Assembly: GCF_014839805.1 (NCBI RefSeq)
Contig: NC_051140.1
Location: forward strand, 16,699,826 to 16,763,825
Length of the DNA: 64,000 nucleotides
Direction of reading: 5' to 3'
Source of the DNA: Manduca sexta
Taxonomy: Eukaryota; Arthropoda; Insecta; Lepidoptera; Sphingidae
The position numbers and the translations under genes were made by a program. Positions 1 to 12,499 of the stretch are shown here, piece after piece (the stretch's first letter is position 1; each line of letters begins with the position of its first letter). The notes beneath the pieces were generated by a model. That model was not told the origin of the DNA. It searched no databases and saw nothing but the letters and a program-made list of their open reading frames with translations.

Positions 1-1631
1 TACGAAAAACTAAAACTTGTGTGTTTAGTAGAGGTTTGCGTTTTAATAATGGTAGCATTTACGTTAAAAACTATGCGATTGAACAGGCTAACTCTGTCAA
101 ATACTTGGGCATGTTGCTAGACAGAAATTTGAAGTGGAATCATCACATTGATTATTTACGAAATAAGACTCTTAAATTTCTTAATATCTTTAAAGTCCTT
201 GCAGGGTCCAAATGGGGTATCCACCCAAAACACCTTAGAAGGTTATACATAGCAATTATTCGTAGTAGACTGGATTACGGTAGCTTTCTGTATGATAACA
301 GCCCACAATATCATTTAATTAAACTTGATAAGGTGCAAAATCAAGCATTGAGGATAATTGGAGGCTTCATCAGAACGACACCAATCCATGTCATGGAAGC
401 TGAATTGGGAGTACAGCCATTATGCATCCGCAGGAACTATTTAGCTGGAAAGTTCTGGCTCAGGTCGAGAGCGTTGAGTAACAATGAGACCATAAATACC
501 CTGGATAATTTAAATAGAATTTTTGATAATAGTACGTATTGGAGAAGGAAAAAGACACCTTTGATGATTGAGACTCATAGAACTTATAAATCATACGCTA
601 TACACACGCGTCCAAAGCTTGATATATATTCATGGAATACCTGGATAAGTAGCTTAGACCCTTCTGAAAATATTATATGCTCAATTGAAGGTGTTAACAC
701 TGCTAAAAGATATTGTAACCAAATGGAATTAAACACACATCTCAGAATACTGATTAATAATAAATACCAGTCATATTACCAACTTTTTACCGACGGATCT
801 AAAGATGTAAATGCTTCAGGAGCCGCATTCTTTGATCCTCAGTCAAATTTGCGAGTCAAGTTTAAAACGGATTCCGACTTTTCTGTTATGCACAATGAGT
901 TGGTGGCAATCTCTGAATGTCTTTCATATACGCTATCTTTAAACAGCCGCAGGTTTGTCCTTTTTTGTGATTCAAAGAGTGCACTTCAACATTTGGCTCG
1001 ATTATCCTCGAATCTTCGAGGATATCCGATTGCCTTCAATATTTTGGACCTTATAGGTAAGCTCAATGCAGCAGATAAACAGGTGATTTTCCAATGGATC
1101 CCATCGCATGTCGGAATCATGGGCAACGAGGCAGCTGACTTAGCAGCGAAACAAGCTATGTATGAAGGTATACCATATTTCGGTCTTCCTCTATACAATG
1201 AAGTGCTAAGATACGCAAAAGAGAATTGTTTTAAATTGTGGCAAGAGTACTTTGATGAGCGTTCATTATCTAAGGGAATATGGTATAAAACTATTCAATG
1301 TCAGGTGCCTCGTTGCCTATGGTTTGAACTGGTAGATATAAATCGGAAGTATGTAGTAATATTATTCAGACTACGTTCTGGTCACATCCCCGGAAACAAA
1401 TTTAAATATCTAATGGGTAAGTCTGAGTCTCCGAATTGTTCGAACTGCCCAAAAATTGAGGATGTTCATCATGCCTTAATAGAATGTGTTCGAAGCGAAA
1501 ATGAACGTAATGATTTTTTCAATAATTGTAGCAATGTGGGTACGTGTAACAGCATTTTAGCTTTACCAAATTCTGATAAAGCGATAAGAATGGCTAAGAT
1601 TTACATTTCTTCCAGATTGAATGCTGAATGA
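1..1631 (+). mobile_element. 3' part of a non-LTR retrotransposon (LINE) ORF2: RT thumb, RNase H, zinc knuckle
   Basis: The frame is open from the window edge (a codon begins at base 3) to a TGA ending at 1631, so this is the C-terminal ~540 residues of a longer ORF2 whose 5' part lies outside. The first ~200 residues match the RT thumb/connection of insect LINEs (VKYLGMLLDRNLKW, then RSRLDYGSFLYD and LDKVQNQALRIIGG). An RNase H domain follows with its acidic set visible: D in LFTDGSKD, E in MHNELVAISE, D in FCDSKSALQ, and the WIPSHVGIMGNEAADLAAK block. A cysteine-histidine knuckle of form CxxC...HHxxxxC lies near the C-terminus (CSNCPKIEDVHHALIEC). RNase H plus a terminal knuckle fits the I/R1/LOA-type clades rather than Jockey or CR1; the exact clade is inference. 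No stop or frameshift is seen, so the copy is young or recently active. Confidence 0.9.
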
Positions 1632-1730
1632 TTGTAATTAATATGTTGTATTGATTTACGGGAGTGACATCGTCAAATATGACAAAACTCCCTTTAAACA
1701 ATAAAGAAAAAAAAAAAAAAAAAAAAAAAA
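1632..1730 (+). mobile_element. LINE 3' UTR and poly(A) tail
   Basis: About 70 bases follow the stop, then AATAAA at 1700-1705 and an uninterrupted run of 24 A at 1707-1730. A polyadenylation signal directly before a genomic A-tail is the expected 3' end of a retrotransposed LINE copy and fixes the element's orientation as plus. The target-site duplication cannot be checked because the 5' end is outside the window. Confidence 0.9.
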
Positions 1731-2030
1731 TTCATACCGTCGGGAGAAAATTCAAATACAAAATACCGTGATAAAATCAGAATAGTTTTACATCGATGCC
1801 TATCTACCCTCGCCTCTCTTAATTAAATACCTACGACCTTGAATCTACCAATATCATCACATCATAACCAGTTCCGATAATAGTTGACGTTAAACATGCA
1901 TGTTAATTGATTTAGTAATTGTTGTTCAGCAAATGTGTATGTTGGCCTTATTCCATATCTTGGACCGTGAGTCCTTAGTCTTGTGGCAGACTATAAAGAT
2001 GGCGGGATGAGAGGTCCTCAGTTTGTTTCC

Positions 2031-2190
2031 ATGTTTTTTTTTATCGCTTTGAATGACGAGAAGAGCTTGCCGTTCGCCTGATGGTAAGCGATGCGACCGC
2101 ACATTAACAGTAGAAACACCATCCTTCACCTTGAATTACAAAGTATTGTTTGATATTCCACTGCGCTCGCCATCCTGAGCCATAAGATGC
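2031..2190 (-). repeat. SINE-like repeat family F, minus orientation
   Basis: Read on the minus strand it contains 'tcaggatggcgagcgcagt', then 'gtttctactgtta', then 'tcgcttaccatcaggcgaac', then 'tcattcaaagcgataaaa' running into an A-tail (T-run at 2033-2042). The same blocks in the same order occur at 45055-45371, and the first part at 12284-12480. The order of blocks and the A-rich 3' end mark a non-autonomous retroelement. Confidence 0.75.
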
Positions 2191-2192
2191 TA

Positions 2193-2236
2193 AGTATTAT
2201 TATGTCTAGTAGATAACTACTAGACATAATAATACT
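2193..2236. repeat. Perfect hairpin palindrome, 20-bp arms, 4-nt loop
   Basis: Left arm 2193-2212 (agtattattatgtctagtag) is an exact reverse complement of right arm 2217-2236; the loop is ATAA. It starts three bases beyond the end of the adjacent family F repeat. No coding function is visible. Confidence 0.9.
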
Positions 2237-5200
2237 GGCATATAAATGACATATAAATGTTTTATTATGTTACATCAAATATCCGGGACCCTACATTCTT
2301 GTGTATGAAACCTGGACGCGTTACATCTCTGCTTAACCCGGAAAGCTTAAAAGCGTGTTGCTATGTTTTATTTAAATTGTATATGACATATTTTCTGTAG
2401 ATCATTTGTGCATAATTATAGCATGTTTATGTCTAATTTTTTTTTATTTGCAAATCATTATGTAACAATGTATGCGTATTGCGCATTAACCGTGCTATGA
2501 TATATTACTAGAAAGTAAATTTACATATCATTACTAATAAGCTCTTTCTGTATATTAAAATGAATGATTAAAGCTACAAGATAGGTTCGCGGAATCTTAA
2601 TAGATGACATTATTATTTGTAAAGTCTATTTTTTTATTGCGTTTCCTAAAATAAATTGTAATATTCATCCTAATAATTTAATTTATTCATACCATTATTT
2701 CGATGGTAAACAATATTAAACCAATAGTACAAGTACAGTGCTATAATATATTAAAATAATACAGGAGCAGTGTTATATACTGCCCACTGCTGCCTATCTG
2801 CTACTGATAGGGATTAGGCATTAGTGCGGGTTCGCCGACTTCACATACCTTCGACAATCTTATAGAGCCGTCTTAGGTATGCAGATTTCCTCACAATATC
2901 GGCTCGGTAGACTCTTCAATTCCTACCTAAGCTTATATGATAAATTCAACTGTGGTCAGTTGAATTATAATTGGTCCATAACTATCTCAAAAGGACATAA
3001 TATAAACAAACATTTCTTACGGTGTGGCTAAAATGAAACAAATATTTATGTTAAGAATAATATCAATAACAATCAATTTAATAATTTATAAGTAATAACA
3101 AATCGATAAAGAACGTGTTGGTTATAAACATGTAAATATGCAAGATTTAGCAAGAAGGTAAATCAGCCCGTATAGGTGAGCGACAGGTTTTGCCTGCATA
3201 TTACCGATATTGCCTAGAAACCTATTTATAGTAATTTCTATAAAAATGAAGGTTTATGACTGAATGTCACTTGACGGCCTACTGCTAATCTCTGTCGCAG
3301 TTAATGTTATTTGTAAACAATCATTTTAGATGCATGTCGATTGTCAATATCTTCCGTCATTGTTAATCTAAGCTATAAACATACATAACATAAATCAATA
3401 GAATGACCGATAACTAAAGTCGTTGTGATTTATTGCAACATAGAGCAGTATCACTGTAACAATGGTTAAACATTATACGGCCTAAAATGTCTGGCGAAAA
3501 TAATAATATAAAAAACCACGATAAAATCTGGAAAATAGTTTTATTTCAATGATTCTATTAAAATTTTGTACAACATAGACCAGTTTGATAGAATGTGTTT
3601 TATGTGCATAAACTAGCATAATTATGTTTACACAGAGTTATCATGGAGTCTGCGTATTCATTTATCTTGCTTAGTAAAGTATTTCATATGTACTTAGCAA
3701 TGTGGATTTATGTGCCTCCTAAAGCGATTAGTAAATTTACCAACAAGAGATAAATATGAGTTATTTTAAGGGTTTTTAAAAGATAGCGTTAAAGTTGAGA
3801 CTCGCCCCCTATCACATCATGAGACTGTGGGGAACAGTGGCTCCACTAGTTGCGCCTTTGCCTATTTTAACAGGGGTGTGTCTATAATAAATAAATAACC
3901 TCAATGTAGTTTCCGTAAGGGATAGGTAGTACATTTAATGCACACGTGATTGCCAAATTTACTGTCGTATGTCTGGGATCTGGTCAATCTTCATTACAAC
4001 AATAATTTGTACACGCTTTATTTGCCCTACCTGGCAATCGAAGCCAAATTTCCCCTGTTCTACTAAGCTGAGTAACATTGCGATTATACGAATAAAGTAA
4101 TTGAATTGTTCTGAAAGTATGACTGTACCTATTTCAAATGTCAATCATTCGGTTTCTAGTAATGATCACAGAAGACGGCGGAAAGGCCCAAAACTGTTCC
4201 CAATTGTCCTAATTAGTCTTAACCGTGGCTTGAAATTCTGGATAAATGTAGTTCGAACTGAATTGCTAGGTCAAGAGACGAAACTTTGACCGCTTGCTTT
4301 GGAATTGGCATAAAGAAAGAAATAAAAAAAAAATACAAGATCAACATAAAATAATAATGTCAACGATATAAATACTTATAGGATTAAAGGAATCTTGAAT
4401 AAAAATATAAAATATTAACAAATATCAGCGTCAGAAAAATGTAGGTACATAACGTTTACGCTTAATATATCTTTTTTATTACACTCAATATAATTTACTC
4501 TCTTGTATGTGTGATTAAGCCGATGTTTACAAAACAAACATGTAAATCGCTTTATTATATAAATTACAGATAACAACACCAAAATAAAAAAAAAAACTAA
4601 GTAAATAATAAACATAGGAAAACTAACCTTCACCCAAAAACAATGTAAAAAGCCACAAAGGCGTAACACTCATATCCATAAACATTAGACATATACGTGC
4701 AATGACACCTTTCATAGCCCAAAGAATAGACAGAGATGCTATAATTAACCCAAATACTCTGAGTCAAAATCCACCTGGAATCGTAGCCAATATGCTTTTC
4801 TACGATCGTTAACGCTACCATTATGTATGGAAATGTTATATTCTAACGATAGACTTATCGTTTTGTATTTTATAAATGCATCTTGGCGCCGCCCCAGTTC
4901 CACTACAACAGTAGTCGAGCCAAAGACCACAAAAGGTAATTCATATGTTGTTCAATTAAAAAAACCCACATAAAACGGTACCCGACCTATAATTTAAACC
5001 CAAAGACATAACGACACAACACAGGAATAACGAACCACAAAATGTCCAGTATACCCCAATTGGTGTAAACTTACATAGAACCATAGTAGGGCATGACTGG
5101 TTGTTGACAGCAGATTTAGAAGATCTCCTGGCGGAAAATATTCCAATTTTAGGCCACTATTAAAAAACTTGAAAAGATCGATTTTTATATTTCAATAAAA

Positions 5201-5882
5201 GTTCAGTGTAGTTTAAATGGAATTAAATTCAATAAAGTATTAAACTTGTCAGTAAATAATTTCAAATTTATAACTACTTTTGGTGATAAACTTAGCGTAA
5301 ACTGTTTTGAATTTATGATAAGCAAATTGTACCACGGTGCAGTGGTGGTATAGATAACGGAATCACAAGATAATTCCCTCACCACACAATCGTTCCATTC
5401 TAACTAACCAAACGAACAAGTTAATCTAGAATTTGCAATTTTAGAGGTCTGTTTCAAGTAAATTTTATTTGGCAAATATCGTATTAGGCAGCTAATGTAG
5501 ATAGTACTCGTTTTATTGCCATTTATTTCGGCTTATATATTTGTGACGAACAGCTTTTCCTCTGAAGTTGTTAAATAGGCCATAATTCTATTATCTTGAG
5601 TACGGCAAGGAGTTTGTTATTAGCATTAGGACATTTCTTAAATTGAATTCGATAGCTTATAATTAATTATTGTATCAGGTCCATGGAATAATTTTTAAAA
5701 CACGCTGAGGTCAATGCTGAGATGAAAATCAAGAAAGAATTTCAGTAATATGTAGAGATAATAATTCAAATTTCTCCAAATAAACGGGTTTTATAGAATT
5801 TAATGTATAAGATGTTATAACGTATCGACGTAAAAAGGATCTTAAGTTTAAAGCTAAATGGTTATTTATTTATATATAATGA
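2237..5882. other. AT-rich intergenic stretch with SINE relics
   Basis: No gene is seen. Recognisable pieces are a diverged minus-strand 3' half of SINE family A at 2757-2905 and a plus-strand 3' fragment of SINE family B at 3795-3880 ('ctcgccccctatcacatcatgagac'). Two short stretches at 1740-1795 and 3485-3550 share 'cgataaaatc' plus 'aatagttttat' and may be one old repeat. All open frames are under 85 codons with no codon bias or splice context. Confidence 0.6.
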
Positions 5883-5893
5883 TAACTATTGTG

Positions 5894-6153
5894 ACTGCCT
5901 CGGTGGCGTAGTTGTATTGCATGTCCGGTACAATAGCGCTCTGAGGTCCTGGGTTCGAATCCCGGGTCGGGCAAAATGATATCTGGGTTTTACTGCTCAG
6001 TATCAGCCCGGAGTCTGGAATTTGTGCCCGATATGGCGATAGGCTCGCCCCCTATCACATGATGGGACGGAACATATTTGGCGAAAAGTGGGTGCCCTAG
6101 TTGCGCCTCTGCATACCCCTTCGGGGATAAATGCGTGATGTTATGTATGTATG
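5894..6153 (+). mobile_element. Full-length tRNA-derived SINE, family B (260 bp) with 11-bp TSD
   Basis: It begins 'actgcctcggtggcgtag' and carries a Pol III B box GGTTCGAATCC, so the head is tRNA-like. It ends in a short GTAT microsatellite (ttatgtatgtatg). Flanking 11-bp target duplications 'taactattgtg' lie at 5883-5893 and 6154-6164, which fixes both ends. Related copies in the window: 20555-20775, 21330-21565, 23871-24100, 33930-34165 and 43913-44168. Confidence 0.9.
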
Positions 6154-6164
6154 TAACTATTGTG

Positions 6165-8044
6165 TGGGGCGGCCATGTAATTTTACAACGTATTTACACT
6201 TGCCGCGCTATCTTGTCACATCCGCATCCCGAAGATTAGGGGAACAGCATATTTTTTTTTTATTGATATGAAAAAAAATTGCAGCTAGCAAACAGTTTAT
6301 TTTTAATACCATAGAGGTGAATTTTCTTTCGGACCAAGGTGCTCCGAAATAATATAAAGTAACATTTATACCTCAATATTATTATAATATTTAATACTAT
6401 TTATCCCCACAACAGGCTTTTACACGACTAGATCTCCGAGCAAAAGGGAGTACGATTGTTTTGTTTTGCTGATGGCAATCGTGTATTTTTAAACCATTTT
6501 GTAGTACCGTGACTTTATTTATTCTAAACAATATAATATTATATACAGTGTTAACGCCAAACAATATACTGTAATGGCTCTTGAAATCGTGATGCTGATT
6601 CATTGTCAATACAAAAATAATTAGCTCACTCCACGCAGTTGGCGGAAATCTAATCCTCTTTGTGTGATATGCACGTACTTATATACCTTTGTCTGCGAGT
6701 ACGTTTGTATGTGAGTTTGAATTGTAAAGTAAAGTTTTAAACCATGGCAACCAACTAGCTATTTTCTAATAATTTTATCAGTGTGCTTAAAATGTGGCAT
6801 AAAAAAAACATGACCCCGAATCGTTTTATTGTGATTGGTTGAGAGACTTAGAGTTGAGTGTCTTGATCATTCACAAACAAACATCGACATACGAGTCGCG
6901 TTTGTTTAGGACATTCAAAGTTTCATTATTTTTGCTCTTGATAAGATACAATCCCATATCCTCCCTTAGGACTCCAATTCAAGGAGTCATGAGACAAATT
7001 TATCTTTAGACATTGTTATTCTTAACGTGTTTTCATTATAGTATCCCTTGCTTGCTGCTTTGCTCGCTTTAAAAACAGAAAAAGGTTCTGCAGTATAATA
7101 TGGCAAAAGTCCCGCTAAATATCTTTATGGGATAAAAACCTATGTCCTTCCCAGGGTTTTCCAAATTTCATCGCATTCAAATAGCCGCGACGGGAGACTT
7201 TGTTTTGTATTTAAAGATAGCCACAACATACCATGTATTTTTATTTTAAGAAAGTGTATTTACGAAACCTATGACCTGCATTAGGTATCTGCAACGAATA
7301 ATTACGTAAATCAGTACAATTTGTCTTATCAATGTTCACGAACTATTTAATGCAAGTGAAAAGTATTGGAAATGTTTACTTTATTTTAATGATATGGAGC
7401 TAAGAGGTTATATTTCTTACCCAAATAGATGTATTAATGGTGCAAATGGTTTATTGTTTAACCAGAAACATATAAAATAAACAAAAATATAAATTTCACT
7501 ATGGTGATCTCATTAATAAGAGTGCTTTTTAGTCAACCAGATGAACAGAAATTAAATAATAGATGGGTATCGTCGAACACATGGCATAACCCCAATAGCA
7601 CGTTCCAAATTTAAAATTTGTTTTTTCTCTAATAGTCGTTTTCAATAACCAACGCAAATTTCAATCTTCAATCCGAGGATAAACCAATGAAAATAAGTAA
7701 TTTGAAAGCATGTCTAAAATAACTTTGTTCTGATTGGTCTATTTTCTTGATAGATCAAAAACGTGATTAGGATATTTATGGAAAATGGCGGTTAATCGAT
7801 ATAAGTCCCATTTTAAAATATGATCACGTGCTAAATACGGGTAACGATTGACAATAACGTGCCTTATGCATGACATTTTATCTTCGTTGTCATATGACTG
7901 CTATCTGTATTGACATAGATAAAAATAAGTAAACTTTAATGAGAATAATACATACATATATTAAAGACAAGGTTAGAAACCGTTGTGTCATTTAATGTAT
8001 TTTTAAATATCTTTAACAAATGTTGGCAAACCAGCAACCCATCA
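6165..8044. other. Intergenic stretch, one repeat relic
   Basis: No gene is seen. A minus-strand relic of an E-type LINE-like repeat lies at about 7045-7200: on the plus strand 'cttgctgctttgctcgc' is the reverse of its 3' end, followed by 'gggataaaaacctatgtcc'. The remainder is unstructured AT-rich sequence. Confidence 0.5.
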
Positions 8045-8165
8045 TAGTCACCCAGCTAACTATTGCGTTCCAGGATCTGCCAGTGTATACCCGGTTTGAA
8101 AAAGCCGGCATAATTGTGCCGACTGGCGAGGGGTAACCGTCTGTCTTCAATCGACACCATCAGGA
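8045..8165 (+). repeat. Repeat family C, fragment
   Basis: It contains 'ggccggcataattgtg'-type and 'cgactggcgaggggtaa' blocks and ends in 'cgacaccatcaggag'. The same blocks recur at 11500-11715, 35630-35840, 37845-38053 (minus) and 62212-62275 (minus). A further short plus-strand fragment ('ctggactccactctgctta') lies at 8845-8890. The class of the family is not evident. Confidence 0.65.
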
Positions 8166-8222
8166 GCTGTTTACGATGGCTTTTTACAATAGTTAACGCT
8201 TACGTTGTGTATGGGAATAACA

Positions 8223-8744
8223 CAATGGCGAAGAGTGAAATTTGCTAAAAGGGAACCCGACACAACATAATATAGGTATTAATATGCATAAATGCGGGCT
8301 GCAAATCGTTCTAATGAAAATAACATTTTACTTAAATTACAAAAGGGATAGGGATAGAGACTTAAAGCGGCGATAGCCTAGTTGGGTGTGGAACGGACTG
8401 CCAAGACGAATGTGCGCAGGTTCAAATCCAAAGGGCACACACCTCTGACTTTTCTAAAAAATCATGTATGTATTCTTTGTGAATGTATCGTTCGCTTTAA
8501 TGGTGAAGGAAAACATCGTGAGGAAACCTACACATCTGAGAAGTACTCTTTAGGAATTTCGAAGGTGTGTGAAGTCTACTAATCCGCACTAGGCCAGCGT
8601 GGTGGGCTAAGGCCTAATCCCTCTCAGTAGTAGAGGAGGCCCGTGCTCAGCAGTGGGCAAGTATATAATACAGGGCTGATATTATTATTATCATTACAAA
8701 AGGGAAGCCGGCAGGAATCGGGTTATATGGACTCTTCGCAACTA
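8223..8744 (+). mobile_element. MITE family D, split by a SINE insertion
   Basis: The 5' half (8223-8348) begins 'caatggcgaagagtgaaattt' and includes 'gcgggctgcaaatcgttct'. The 3' half (8693-8744) reads 'agggaagccggcaggaatcg' and ends 'cttcgcaactag', an imperfect inverted copy of the start. Intact relatives at 17150-17314 and 52950-53107 run straight across the junction, which shows that the SINE between the halves is a later insertion. Confidence 0.85.
8349..8692 (+). mobile_element. Full-length SINE, family A, with 13-bp TSD
   Basis: The body begins near 8366 with 'agcggcgatagcctagttgg' (A-box-like) and a B-box-like 'ggttcaaatcc', and ends 'tacagggctgatattatta'. Target duplications 'attacaaaaggga' at 8336-8348 and 8693-8705 are exact, and they are internal sequence of the surrounding MITE. 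Other family A copies: 10366-10700 (minus), 18915-19240, 43235-43547. Confidence 0.9.
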
Positions 8745-8887
8745 GAATAACATATGCTAGCGAAAGATTTATCGATCGGATATACCACTACCATATTTTT
8801 ATTAGTTTTCTATTAGCATTTACGACAGTACAAGAATAGAAAGGTATGTCTACGTCTTCTGGACTCCACTCTGCTTACCATCAGTTA

Positions 8888-10365
8888 AATTGCCATTTCT
8901 GTATAAAAATGGCAGATATGTAAGCGATTAATTCCAAAAACCCCACGTTCTTAAACGACATGCAAACGTGATATCGATTTTTTTTTTATTTTAAAGCATT
9001 ATTCACGCTGTGTACATAATAATGTCTGCTAAAAGTAATCCAGGACAGTAGGTATTTGCATAACATAATTGTATAGAATGTATAAAAAAAGACACGAGCT
9101 ATTATAGCATTTATTTAGACAATAACGCTCGAGTATTTGGGCTGTATTGCCGAGTAGTACTTCCGTAGAGACGTAAGATTTTTATTATATTCCGAAGGAT
9201 GAAATTTTTCAAAAACTTACCCGAGGTAAATAAAAATTTCCGTAATTAACGTATCGAGGCCAATTTGACAGAAAACAAAAACTAAGACAAACGTAAATAA
9301 ACCTAAAAGGGAAGCCGGTAGGAATCACGTTGTATGGACGCCTTGCTACTGTTATATTCCAATAATTTTGCCAATACGCCTAGCTACGTCCCTGGCCATG
9401 AACTTGAGTTGAAGCAAATCACGTACCCACTTTCAAGTGTCAACGCACTCACAGATAACACAAAATAAACACGATAGCATCGACATTGTTTTCACCGGAT
9501 CGATTTCTCCAAATAAACATGTTCTTTTGTTTTTTATTTTTTATTACGTCAATGGAGAAACAAAGTATATATGACAGTTGTCCGCTAACCGCTATATATT
9601 ATTTATTCTCGATTATGTGTCACAACCAATTCTGTTAGTATGCGTATAAATTTTGTTGATGACGTCACGACGATTTGGACGATGTTCGATAAATAGTCTA
9701 TCTTAAGTTATGGAAAGCATCGATTCGTAACAAACTTAGATAAGTTAGAAATATTAACTTAGCTGGCAAGATTCAGTAGGGCACTCTACTTAATTTGTAG
9801 ATCGGTACAGACCATAGTATACATCTATATAATGCGTCATAAAAGCTACTTTAAAAGTCAGTTGCGTTCTGTGATCAGCCAGTATAAACCTAGCGGGAGA
9901 AACTGCCAAATTTTAACAACCATTTAAAGATGCGAGGTCCAGAATAATAAAAGTTGATAAAGACGAATAATTTATAAAAATATTTGCTTATGTTTTTACC
10001 ACTGGTACACACGGTACATGGTCTACTAATAATATGTCGCTTATTACGAGGTGAATGCGGGTCTAAAAGCTAGATACGGGCTGATTATAATTCCTGCCTT
10101 TTGAAGACCACAACCCTCAGCATATGTCAATGTTAACATACCTTACATCTATAATGCGATAACGGATAGATAATATGAATGTCTATTGAATGGTTTCTAA
10201 TTTTAAAATAGCATGGGTTTAGTGACGAATTAAATCTCTGAAATCATCGATTATTGAAATATTTCGATTCCCAGTTCTTCCTCGTTCGATTCCCGGGACG
10301 GACAATAAAATTTTGTATTTTGCGTTTCAAAATTGCATAAATCCCTAGGGTCGAAATAAGTCTAT
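8888..10365. other. Intergenic stretch with MITE and SINE fragments
   Basis: No gene. The 3' half of a family D MITE lies at 9303-9351 ('agggaagccggtaggaatca'). A short family-B-like piece with 'gttcgattcccgggacgg' lies at 10264-10310. Nothing else is recognised. Confidence 0.5.
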
Positions 10366-10700
10366 ATTATAATAATAATAATAATATCAGCCCTGTATTA
10401 TATATTTGCCCACTGCTGAGCACGGGCCTCCTCTACTACTGAGAGGGATTAGGCCTTAGTCCACCACGCTGGCCTAGTGCGGATTGGTAGACTTCACACA
10501 CCTTCGAAATTCCTATAGAGAACTTCTCAGATGTGCAGGTTTCCTCACGATCTTTTCCTTCACCGTTAAAGCGAACGACAACTTAACAAAGAATACACAC
10601 ATGATTTTAGAAAAGTCAGAGGTGTGTGCCCTTGGGATTTGAACATGCGGACATTCGTCTTGGCAATCCGTTTCACACCCAACTAGGCTATCGCCGCTTA
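10366..10700 (-). mobile_element. SINE family A copy, near full length
   Basis: Read on the minus strand it runs from 'aagcggcgatagcctagttg' through 'aaaagatcgtgaggaaacct' to 'tacagggctgatattattat', then a TTA/ATA-rich tail. It is collinear with the copies at 8366 and 18915 and only moderately diverged. Confidence 0.9.
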
Positions 10701-12283
10701 AGTCTATATAATATAGCTAATAAGTGAATAAGCACTAACAAAGAGAAATCAATACACTTATAAACAAGTTGACAAGATAAAGGAGTCTCTTGCGAGGTTA
10801 TTTTGAGAGAGGCCATCGTTTTGTATCCAGAAGTCAGCTACATAACTTTAACTATAAATTTATATGAGTTCACGTTTTATATCAGGGTTAGGCAGAGCTG
10901 TAACTTATGCAGTCACACTTTACCGTACCAAGAAAATGGGAGGAATATGACACTATCATAATTTCAAATGACAGTAGACTTATGTTTTTTTAAATCAATT
11001 AAACCAAACAAATGTTAATCAGTAATTATATTACTCAAATTATGATCTATTTTTATTTATATTTTCTAAATAATATTATTAAAGATTAACGAAAGTTAGA
11101 ACGTATGAATGAAAGAATGAAACAATAAAGTTATTGCATACTCCAAATACTCAGAAATAAATACAGTTATTATATAATGAAAATGTGCACCAATAGAACG
11201 TACCTTTATACTAAATAGAATCAAATAGTATTTTAATGATTTTTTCTGTCAACATATGCCTAGCGACACAAACGTTAATAAACTTGTACTAGTTATCATC
11301 GCAGTTGTCGACGATTGTTGTGCACTGAACTTTAGATAACCGAACCGGTAGGCTGGTCAAACACCGCCCACGTGTTACGATAATGAGTAAATTGATAATA
11401 AACAATATATATACTATAATGGAGGTGGAGTGAGTTTGTATGTAGTAGGTTATCTTGATAACTATTGAATAAATTATTGGTACCACACTCATTGTGGATT
11501 TCTTGCTGGTAGGATATTATATCTGCCCGGATAACGACCACCGTACACAAGGTGTTAAAACCCGCTATAGCGGCTCACGTGGGTGTGTCGCGTTCCGGGA
11601 TCAGCTTGTGTATACCTGGTTCTAACAGGCCGGCATAATTGTGTCGACAGCCGAAGGGTAATCTTCTCTCGTTAATCGACATTCTACTGGACCCCACTCC
11701 ACTTACCATTAGGGCAGCATGCAAAAAATCATAGAAATACAATGCAAGAGAAGGAAATACTCGTAATTATGGTATATCATTTTGATCAGTTTGCTTTACA
11801 CTAATTTTAGCAACCCTTTTGTAAATGCAAAGGTAAACTATTTATTTTACTAAAATAAAATATTCCGCCATAAATCATAGTATATCTATTACCGTTTATT
11901 TACCCTTGAATAAATGACGGAACTACGTAAAGGATTTTTAAAAAAAGAACGTTACATAAACAGTTAACTGTTTACCCGCGCTAATTATTGCAGACTTTTG
12001 GCAATGCGTGTCATTTCTCATTACTATTGCCAACGCGTCACTCGACAACTAAACATTTATTTAAAAATATTTAAAAGTAAAATTAATGTGCCACACCCAC
12101 AGAGCTGACTGGAAACGTATCGCATTACCGGGAAAAGCGGGTGGAAATAGTGTGTACCCGCCCACGGCCACTGTCATTCATAGCGCCAAGGATGTTTTGT
12201 CATTCAGAAATATTCGGTTTTGGCACAAAAATATTGTGGCGTTATTGCAGTCATTCGTCTTAAAATGCGAGTGCAATAAATCA
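10701..12283. other. Intergenic stretch with a family C repeat
   Basis: No gene. Family C occupies 11500-11715. A 140-codon open frame starts at 12086 but runs straight through the family F repeat at 12284-12480 and has no homology I recognise, so it is not called. Confidence 0.5.
11500..11715 (+). repeat. Repeat family C, longest plus-strand copy
   Basis: Blocks in order: 'ctggtaggatattatatctg', 'aaggtgttaaaacccgctat', 'aacaggccggcataattgtg', 'gaccccactccacttaccat'. The same order is seen at 35630-35840. The first two blocks also occur alone at 46940-47030 within cystinosin intron 2. Confidence 0.75.
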
Positions 12284-12480
12284 CTGGCGGTAGGTCTCTC
12301 ATATGTGAGAGTCCGCCTGGGTAAGTCTATGTCTATTTCTGCCGCCAAGCAGCGGTATGTAGTCACTGTTGTGTTGCGGTTTGAAGGACATTGTAGCCAG
12401 TGTGACTACTATACACAACACGACTTAACATCTCATGTCTCAGGATGGCGAGCGCAGTACAACAGCGAATCAAAAAAAAA
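12284..12480 (+). repeat. Repeat family F, partial copy
   Basis: 'aggtctctcatatgtgagag' followed by 'tctatttctgccgccaagca' and 'caggatggcgagcgcagt', ending in an A-run. It is collinear with 45055-45371 but lacks that copy's 3' third. Confidence 0.8.
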
Positions 12481-12499
12481 TCGAATGACTGAAATAAAC

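Noticed and set aside
5894..6000. Possible tRNA gene (strong B box)
   Set aside because: The tRNA-like head continues into a SINE body with target duplications; no complete cloverleaf or anticodon stem was apparent.
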